From Prochlorococcus sp. AG-363-P19 (GTDB lineage: Bacteria; Cyanobacteriota; Cyanobacteriia; PCC-6307; Cyanobiaceae), in the NCBI GenBank assembly GCA_003280055.1, contig QCGG01000011.1:1-58814 (forward strand): a stretch of DNA of 58,814 bases, given 5' to 3'. The notes beneath the pieces are model-generated. The model had not been told where the DNA came from. It made no database searches and saw only the letters and a list, made by a program, of their open reading frames with translations. The translations under genes were made by a program, and so were the position numbers. Below, piece after piece: positions 53,897-58,814 of this stretch; positions within the stretch are counted from its first letter, which is position 1; every line of letters begins with the position of its first letter.

Positions 53897-55894
53897 ATGT
53901 CTATATCCAGTAACCTCTCACCATCTCAACCTTTTCAGGCCTTTCGCGAACAGCTTGGAAGACTGAGAAGACTGGCTCAACCATATTTTCTTCCTTTGGA
54001 AGACTCAGGAGCTTGGCAATTTGTGTTGTTGATATTTGCTTTGTTGACAGTTGTGGTTGGATTTACTTTGCTCCTACTGACTGGGTTGGTTTCGGGCCTG
54101 GGTTCTTTAGCTCCTGAATTTCAAGAAAGATTTTTGCCAGGTGTACCTGAAAAAGTTCTGGGCATTTGGAGTGGACCTGCAGGCCCTTTGATTACTTTGT
54201 TGATGCTCGGGGGCATTGTGTGTTTTGCATTGGCACGTACAAAGTTAAGGAGTGGGCGATGGATCCCTTGGGTAATTCTGGGTAGTATTTTGTTGTTGAT
54301 TCTTGTAATTAACGGCATCAATGTAGGGATTAGCTTTGTAGCTAGAAACGTTGAGAATGCACTTGTTTCTTATGACCAAGAAAGATTTTGGAAGGTTGTG
54401 GCTATTTACGCTTTTTGCCTCATCATGGCTTTGCCTATTCGTGCCTTACAAAGTTACTTAGTACCACGACTTGGACTTTTATGGAGAAAGTGGTTGAGTG
54501 GAAGGATGCTTAATAGATACATGAATAATCGGGCATATTATATGTTGAATCCAAATAATGAGGATGCAGAAGAGATTGATAATCCAGACCAAAGAATTTC
54601 ACAGGACACTGCTAGTTTTACTAATACTAGTTTAAGCGTTACTGTTGAAGTACTTGCTTCATTGCTGACTTTTTTTAGCTTTATCATTGTTTTATGGACT
54701 ATTAGTTCGAAGTTAGCAATATGGCTTCTGATTTATTCAGTACTGGGTACATCTTTAGTTATTTTTTCAAGCCGAAAGTTAGTTGCTCTTAATAACCAAC
54801 AGCTTAGACTTGAGGCAGATTTTCGCTATGGTTTAGTTCATATCAGGGACAATGCTGAGTCTATTGCTTTTTATAGGGGTGAAAAACAAGAGTCAAAAGA
54901 AGCTCAAAGAAGACTTAATGGAGCAATAGAAAATTATAATCGCTTAATTGTTTGGGAGGCTCTGATTACTGTTATCCAGCGTTCTTATGACTACTTTTCA
55001 AGGTTTTTGCCATGGTTAGTTATTGCACCTATTTATTTTGCAAAACAAGTTGACTTTGGTGTTTTTGGTCAGGCTTTTATAGCTTTTAGTCAGGTTTTAG
55101 GTTCTGTCAGCTACATCGTAAATAATATAGAACGGTTAGCTTCTTTCTCCGCTTCTATTAGTAGATTGGAGGCATTTCAGGGAAAGGTTGATGATATAAG
55201 TTCGTCTTCAAAAATTATTAGAAATGAAGACAATTCAGCAAGTGAATCAATTCTATTAAAGAACATTGATTTAGTTCCACCGCAAAGTGATCGTTGCCTT
55301 GTTAGAGATTTGTCATTGGTGGTTGCTCCTTCTCAGAAAGTATTAGTTGTAGGACCTAGTGGTTGTGGGAAAACCTCGTTGCTTAGATTGGTTAGCGGTC
55401 TTTGGCCAGCCGAAAAAGGTGAAGTTCACAGGCCATCCTTGTCAGAGCTCTTGTTCATTCCTCAGAAGCCATACATGATTCTTGGTACTTTGAGAGAACA
55501 ATTGTGTTATCCACAGGATTCCAGTCGTTTTAGTAATCAACATCTTCGATCTGTATTAGAGGAAGTTAGGTTGCCTGAAATTAACAAGCGCTATCCAGAC
55601 TTTGATATCAAGCAGGATTGGCAAAGATTATTATCGCTAGGAGAGCAACAACGATTAGCCTTCGCAAGGTTGTTATTAAATTCCCCTCGTTTTGTAGTGC
55701 TTGATGAGGCGACTAGTGCTTTAGATGTAAGTACTGAAAGACACCTCTATAAGCTTTTGGATCAACGCGAAATGGCTTTTGTGAGTGTTGGACATAGGCC
55801 TACTCTGCGAGAGTTTCACGATACTGTTCTAGAGCTTGATGGCCACGGAGGATGGAAGCTTTTCCCGTCCTCCAGCTATAACTTCAACATTTAA
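53897..55894 (+). CDS. SbmA/BacA-like ABC transporter half (membrane plus ATPase)
   Basis: A fused half-transporter of 665 aa, of the ABCD/YddA-SbmA type (COG4178). About six helices lie in residues 40-420, with the EEIDNPDQRISQDTASFTN motif characteristic of this group. The ATPase follows with Walker A VGPSGCGKTSLLRLV, signature LSLGEQQRLAFARLL and Walker B FVVLDEATSALD. Relatives move peptides, vitamin B12 or acyl-CoA. The direction and substrate are unknown. The HLI gene at 55911 begins 16 bases after the stop. Confidence 0.9.
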   Translation: MSISSNLSPSQPFQAFREQLGRLRRLAQPYFLPLEDSGAWQFVLLIFALLTVVVGFTLLLLTGLVSGLGSLAPEFQERFLPGVPEKVLGIWSGPAGPLITLLMLGGIVCFALARTKLRSGRWIPWVILGSILLLILVINGINVGISFVARNVENALVSYDQERFWKVVAIYAFCLIMALPIRALQSYLVPRLGLLWRKWLSGRMLNRYMNNRAYYMLNPNNEDAEEIDNPDQRISQDTASFTNTSLSVTVEVLASLLTFFSFIIVLWTISSKLAIWLLIYSVLGTSLVIFSSRKLVALNNQQLRLEADFRYGLVHIRDNAESIAFYRGEKQESKEAQRRLNGAIENYNRLIVWEALITVIQRSYDYFSRFLPWLVIAPIYFAKQVDFGVFGQAFIAFSQVLGSVSYIVNNIERLASFSASISRLEAFQGKVDDISSSSKIIRNEDNSASESILLKNIDLVPPQSDRCLVRDLSLVVAPSQKVLVVGPSGCGKTSLLRLVSGLWPAEKGEVHRPSLSELLFIPQKPYMILGTLREQLCYPQDSSRFSNQHLRSVLEEVRLPEINKRYPDFDIKQDWQRLLSLGEQQRLAFARLLLNSPRFVVLDEATSALDVSTERHLYKLLDQREMAFVSVGHRPTLREFHDTVLELDGHGGWKLFPSSSYNFNI

Positions 55895-55910
55895 CCCAAC
55901 AATTCTCCTT

Positions 55911-56150
55911 ATGACCCAGTCAACTGATTCCGCTGAACCAACTAAAAGCATTAATCAACCGGGTGATTCAACTCTCTCTACTCCCATACCATCGTCAAGT
56001 GCAACAACAGATGACATACCAGCATTTGGCTGGAGTGCTTATGCGGAAAGGGTGAATGGCCGTTTCGCTATGGTTGGCTTTATGTGTGTTTTATTGATTG
56101 AAGCCTTTAGCGGCCAAGCCTTTCTTAGTTGGTCAGGGATGTTGAGTTGA
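55911..56150 (+). CDS. hli: High-light-inducible protein with long N-terminus
   Basis: A 79-aa HLI protein. The chlorophyll-binding helix carries YAERVNGRFAMVGFMCVLLI with the ERVNGRxAM motif, then EAFSGQAFLSW. About 45 polar Ser/Thr/Pro residues precede it, longer than the 48-aa HLI at 23752. I chose ATG at 55911; the longer frame overlaps the transporter. It lies 16 bases after the ABC gene and is probably co-transcribed. Confidence 0.92.
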   Translation: MTQSTDSAEPTKSINQPGDSTLSTPIPSSSATTDDIPAFGWSAYAERVNGRFAMVGFMCVLLIEAFSGQAFLSWSGMLS

Positions 56151-56163
56151 TTTCCTGTTCTTT

Positions 56164-56652
56164 TCAATTTTTGATATTGATTACATCAATATCCCACCGT
56201 CCATTTCGACTTACTTGTACGGCGACAATTCGCCCTAACCCGTCAATCGCGACTTGTTTCGGTACCCCTTTTGGGATGATATCTAGCTTTCGAATAGTTC
56301 CTTGATTTCGTCGATAAAGCAATAATTCTGTATTCTCTCCACGTTGCCTTATGAAAGCTATTAGTTGGCCATTTGAGCTAATACTCATATTTATTGTATG
56401 AGTATTAGCGCTGTTTAAACCTGGTAGAGCAATTCTTTTTCCATTTTTCACATCTATCATTTCAATAACTTCTCTTCCTTTTTTGTTGGCCAATGTCACT
56501 AACAACCCATTGCCAAGAGATGGTTCACGATGTGAGGCGGCTGACTGAACTAGTAAGCTATTTACAAATGAAATTGCTCTAAAAGAACCATGACTACAAG
56601 AGGTTAAAGTCAGAATTATTAATGATTTGAGAAATAAATTGGAAATAATCAT
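56164..56652 (-). CDS. TolB-like lipoprotein, downstream copy
   Basis: A 162-aa protein with a lipobox signal (LIILTLTSCSH, Cys19) and a mature part with WD/TolB-type beta-propeller blades (NMSISSNGQLIAFIRQRGEN, RIVAVQVSRNGRWDIDVINI). Only about three blades fit, so it is a partial propeller, perhaps completed by the upstream neighbour. It follows that paralogue by 21 bases on the same strand. It would be anchored to the outer face of the plasma membrane or the outer membrane. Function unknown. Confidence 0.7.
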   Translation of the reverse strand: MIISNLFLKSLIILTLTSCSHGSFRAISFVNSLLVQSAASHREPSLGNGLLVTLANKKGREVIEMIDVKNGKRIALPGLNSANTHTINMSISSNGQLIAFIRQRGENTELLLYRRNQGTIRKLDIIPKGVPKQVAIDGLGRIVAVQVSRNGRWDIDVINIKN

Positions 56653-56673
56653 CCTTGGTTTTTAGATATTTAA

Positions 56674-57198
56674 TTACTGGGAGAATTCTTCTTGAGAAAA
56701 ATCAGATTCAAGCATTTTAGTTAAGTCAAATATCTCGACTTTCCATTTTCCTTGATGAGCTAATTGGATTGCTAGAGTTTGAGCATCTGGAGAAAGTCGA
56801 ACCCTAATAGGGTTGCGTTCACCTATGAGTGGGAATGTATGTAATTTTCCAGTTAGACGGTCTTCGATAGTTACTAGACGACGATTTCCTCTTTGTATGA
56901 TTGCTGCTAGATAACGACCACTCCAACTTAGTGATGGTGAGCTATGTGGTTGGTTCCTAGAAAAATGTCTTAGAGGGATGATTTGCCCACTTTTAAGGTC
57001 TCTTAATTGAAGAGTTGGCCTGCCAAGTTGATCAATAATTAAAGCTAATTTCCCTCCATTGCCACTTAAGGCTGGTTCTTGTTTATTTTGAAGGAAACCA
57101 TCACCAATTGAGCCTTCTAAAGGCAAAGAACAGCTAACTAGTCCAAAGATTAAAAATGAAACTAATGCTTTGCCCCGAAAAGGTAAATCATTAGTCAT
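56674..57198 (-). CDS. TolB-like lipoprotein, upstream copy
   Basis: A 174-aa protein. The ATG at 57198 gives a lipobox signal (VSFLIFGLVSCS); the longer frame from 57357 lacks a signal at its start and overlaps ycf66 in full, so it is rejected. The mature part has propeller-like blades (SLSWSGRYLAAIIQRGNRRL and VRLSPDAQTLAIQLAHQGKW). It resembles the next gene in size, lipobox and blade pattern, which suggests duplication. Its start overlaps the ycf66 stop by eight bases. Confidence 0.7.
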   Translation of the reverse strand: MTNDLPFRGKALVSFLIFGLVSCSLPLEGSIGDGFLQNKQEPALSGNGGKLALIIDQLGRPTLQLRDLKSGQIIPLRHFSRNQPHSSPSLSWSGRYLAAIIQRGNRRLVTIEDRLTGKLHTFPLIGERNPIRVRLSPDAQTLAIQLAHQGKWKVEIFDLTKMLESDFSQEEFSQ

Positions 57199-58153
57199 CA
57201 AAACGCGAGTTATTATCCCTTGCTTTAGGAGATCGAGTTGATGGTTTTTGTGGAGCACGTTGCGAATAACGGCCCCCTGAGGTATCTCGATTGTCACGAT
57301 CAGGGCTTTTGTTTGGATTATTAGTAGACCTTGTTCTGCTTGGAGAGTAAGCAGCATCTTGGGCTTCTTGTCTTAAGGGCGTCCCTTTAGGGCCCCTTCG
57401 TCTCTCGGAAAGAGAAGAGTTCTCATTACCAACGAAAGGATCTGCTTTTTTCTCAAATGATTCTGAACGATTTCTTTGGGGGCTTGGGGTTGGTCGACTA
57501 CCTCTTCTTTCGTCTTGCCTACGACCTCGCCTCTCTCCAAATGTTGAAGGTTTTTTTCTTGGATCTTCACCTCTAAACCTTGCCATCCGACGAGATCTCT
57601 CTTGACCTTCGTTCCAATTGTTTTCTTCAATGTTTCCTCCTCTACTTCTACTTGCTGCTTCTTCAGGTATAGCTGCTCTTGTTGTTCTTCTAGGGCGATA
57701 TTCATCCTCCTCTCTTTGCTGACTTTGTGGAGACCTGTCACCCGGGAAACGCCTGCTTACTCGACTTGGCTCGTCGAATCTTTCATAGGGTTCGAAGGAT
57801 TCGTCCCAGTTTTCGGAATTCCTTCGTCCAGGTATTGATGATGGAACTGGATCCTCATCAAAATAGGACGATCGTCGCGCTTGGTCTGCGGCAATTCCTC
57901 TGAGTCGAACACTTTCGTAACCGAAAAAGACGGTTGTCCCAGCCAGAAGGAATTGTCCGAATTGCAAAATAGGGTCTAATCGCCATCCCTGAAAAAAAAG
58001 AATTCCACCACAAAGAAGCCCTATAGCCGCGAAAAAAACATCGTAATCTCGGGCTAATGCTGGTTTCCATGAACGCATGAAATAAAGGCCAGCACCACAT
58101 ACTGCTAGCACAATGCCAACGATGCTTGCCCAATTAAGACTTGCATTGACCAA
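57191..58153 (-). CDS. ycf66: Ycf66-family thylakoid protein with long charged tail
   Basis: A protein with three hydrophobic helices in the first 85 residues (WASIVGIVLAVCGAGLYFMR, IGLLCGGILFFQGWRLDPIL, FLLAGTTVFFGYESVRLRG), which match Ycf66. A 230-residue tail follows, rich in Arg, Ser, Glu and Asp and probably disordered. I chose TTG at 58153 (VNASLNW), which has an AGGGGG element 6-8 bases upstream and gives the family-typical start; GTG at 58195 would add 14 residues. Function is not established. It lies between psbX and the lipoprotein pair. Confidence 0.82.
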   Translation of the reverse strand: MVNASLNWASIVGIVLAVCGAGLYFMRSWKPALARDYDVFFAAIGLLCGGILFFQGWRLDPILQFGQFLLAGTTVFFGYESVRLRGIAADQARRSSYFDEDPVPSSIPGRRNSENWDESFEPYERFDEPSRVSRRFPGDRSPQSQQREEDEYRPRRTTRAAIPEEAASRSRGGNIEENNWNEGQERSRRMARFRGEDPRKKPSTFGERRGRRQDERRGSRPTPSPQRNRSESFEKKADPFVGNENSSLSERRRGPKGTPLRQEAQDAAYSPSRTRSTNNPNKSPDRDNRDTSGGRYSQRAPQKPSTRSPKARDNNSRFDD

Positions 58154-58223
58154 TGTTGGGCCCCCTAAAGAACTATATGAGGAAGGGGTCTCCACCTTCC
58201 TTTTACTTACAAGTTTAGGAACC

Positions 58224-58257
58224 CTTCAAGGGGTACTTCAAGGGGGTGGTTTTTTTT
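58224..58257. repeat. CTTCAAGGGG direct repeats and T-run between ycf66 and psbX
   Basis: CTTCAAGGGG occurs at 58224-58233 and again at 58237-58246, followed by GTGG and eight T (58250-58257) on the plus strand. CCCTT at 58222-58226 can pair with AAGGG within the second copy. On the psbX-ycf66 (minus) transcript this falls in the short spacer between the two genes. It could pause or process the transcript there. Confidence 0.5.
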
Positions 58258-58267
58258 GGACGTTTGC

Positions 58268-58381
58268 CTATCTGGCTACTTGATCTTTTTGGCTAACCCA
58301 AACAAGAGCAAAAGCCGCTGGAACAATAAGCACTATTGCGCCAACTAGGCTTAGCAAGAGGTTTATCAGTGAAGGTGTCAT
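58268..58381 (-). CDS. psbX: Photosystem II protein PsbX
   Basis: A 37-aa one-helix subunit of photosystem II, near the quinone exchange channel and cytochrome b559. The protein starts TPSLINLLLSLVGAIVLIVP and ends with ALVWVSQKDQVAR, matching the PsbX pattern of a TPSL start, one helix and a SQxD end. It is too short to stand out as an open frame. It lies upstream of ycf66 on the minus strand, an order known in cyanobacteria. It diverges from yggT. Confidence 0.85.
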   Translation of the reverse strand: MTPSLINLLLSLVGAIVLIVPAAFALVWVSQKDQVAR

Positions 58382-58458
58382 AGCGGTGGTTTACTTGGGC
58401 AAGGCCAAACCAATCCTAAAGAATAACTGCGCTTTTATACGATTAATTTACGGATGTT

Positions 58459-58776
58459 TTGAACTTTGTGACTCCTTTGATTCTTGAAAGCCTTCCCATA
58501 GTGCATTTAGCCCTAGGCCTTGTCTTGGCAGTTTGGACTTTGATGTTCCTAATGAGAATCGTGATGACGTGGTATCCAGAAGTCAATCTTAGTAAGGGTT
58601 TTTGGGCTTTGGTCGCTTTGCCCACGGAGCCTTTTTTAGCATTGACAAGGCGAATTGTTCCGCCGATTGGAGGAGTGGATGTTACGCCAGTTATATGGGT
58701 AGGTTTTGTGAGTTTGGCAAGGGAACTACTTGTTGGCCAACAAGGCATTCTCTCTCAGCTTTTGATAGGAAGATAA
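58459..58776 (+). CDS. YggT/Ycf19-family membrane protein
   Basis: A 105-aa protein with two membrane helices (about 17-37 and 75-95). The core LMFLMRIVMTWYPEVNLSKG then LPTEPFLALTRRIVPPIGGVD is the YggT/Ycf19 pattern. Plastid and bacterial homologues affect nucleoid partitioning and thylakoid membrane organisation. The TTG at 58459 is the first start. The remaining 38 bases of the window are noncoding. Confidence 0.92.
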   Translation: MNFVTPLILESLPIVHLALGLVLAVWTLMFLMRIVMTWYPEVNLSKGFWALVALPTEPFLALTRRIVPPIGGVDVTPVIWVGFVSLARELLVGQQGILSQLLIGR

Positions 58777-58814
58777 CTTTTTGGACTAAGGGAGCATTTC
58801 TTGTTCCACAAATT

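Noticed and set aside
57781-57810. TTCGAA-type sequence resembling a tRNA T-loop
   Set aside because: It lies inside the ycf66 reading frame and no cloverleaf could be drawn. No tRNA was found anywhere in the window.
1-58814. CRISPR array, insertion sequence, prophage or toxin-antitoxin pair
   Set aside because: No regularly spaced repeats, transposase, integrase or paired toxin gene was seen. The RHH protein at 29394 has no toxin neighbour.

Overview
The window reads as a stretch of a compact, A+T-rich marine picocyanobacterial chromosome, most likely Prochlorococcus and probably a low-light clade (the clade is inference). The supporting genes are cyanobacterial: zeta-carotene desaturase, Ycf33, CRR7, PetL, PsbX, Ycf66, two high-light-inducible (HLI) proteins, SufR-sufBCDS, a VKOR-thioredoxin fusion, a RarA-methyltransferase-like fusion and several cyanobacteria-only DUFs. 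Coding density is high, many same-strand genes overlap by 4-11 bases, and GTG/TTG starts are common. I saw no tRNA, rRNA, CRISPR array, insertion sequence, integrase or prophage gene.

Layout. 1-6300: a truncated IscA/HesB-type protein diverges from zds and a SRPBCC protein; then hemD, nagZ, rbfA and ycf33 on the minus strand, a gene-poor 430-base stretch, and CRR7. 6254-10381: aroK, a tandem two-domain 6-pyruvoyl-tetrahydropterin-synthase-like protein, a stand-alone RibD-type reductase, a COG3146 acyltransferase, a DUF4346 protein and the tiny petL. 10527-16562: rimO, VKOR, nadB, a DUF3120 membrane protein and uppP. 16593-22041: a TIGR03279 radical-SAM protein, TolC, an inositol-monophosphatase-like enzyme, a YihY membrane protein and a membrane zinc-ribbon protein. 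22056-25023: a minus-strand block with xseAB, one HLI protein and four small unknowns. 25091-29699: HtrA protease, ABC-F ATPase, and small proteins including a Nif11-like peptide and a ribbon-helix-helix protein. 29716-34845: anmK, ktrA, ktrB and an SLC13 permease in one run. 35083-41740: cysH, coaX, bcp, a phosphopantetheinyl transferase, the rarA fusion and pgm. 41883-52617: small envelope proteins, DUF4912, sufR, sufBCDS, an S9 peptidase and peptide deformylase. 52850-58776: rpsU, HIT protein, an SbmA-like ABC transporter, a second HLI protein, two TolB-like lipoproteins, ycf66, psbX and yggT.

How the genes work together. Iron-sulfur supply (SufBCDS, SufR, IscA-like) sits near Fe-S users (RimO, TIGR03279 protein). 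NagZ and AnmK are successive steps of anhydro-muropeptide recycling, and UppP recycles the cell-wall lipid carrier. CoaX starts CoA synthesis and the nearby phosphopantetheinyl transferase consumes CoA. The SLC13 permease (possibly sulfate) diverges from cysH (sulfate assimilation). The least explained unit is the pterin-flavoured group at 6901-10220. Other candidates for new biology are the Nif11-like peptide with its basic downstream neighbour, and the twin lipoproteins joined to ycf66-psbX.
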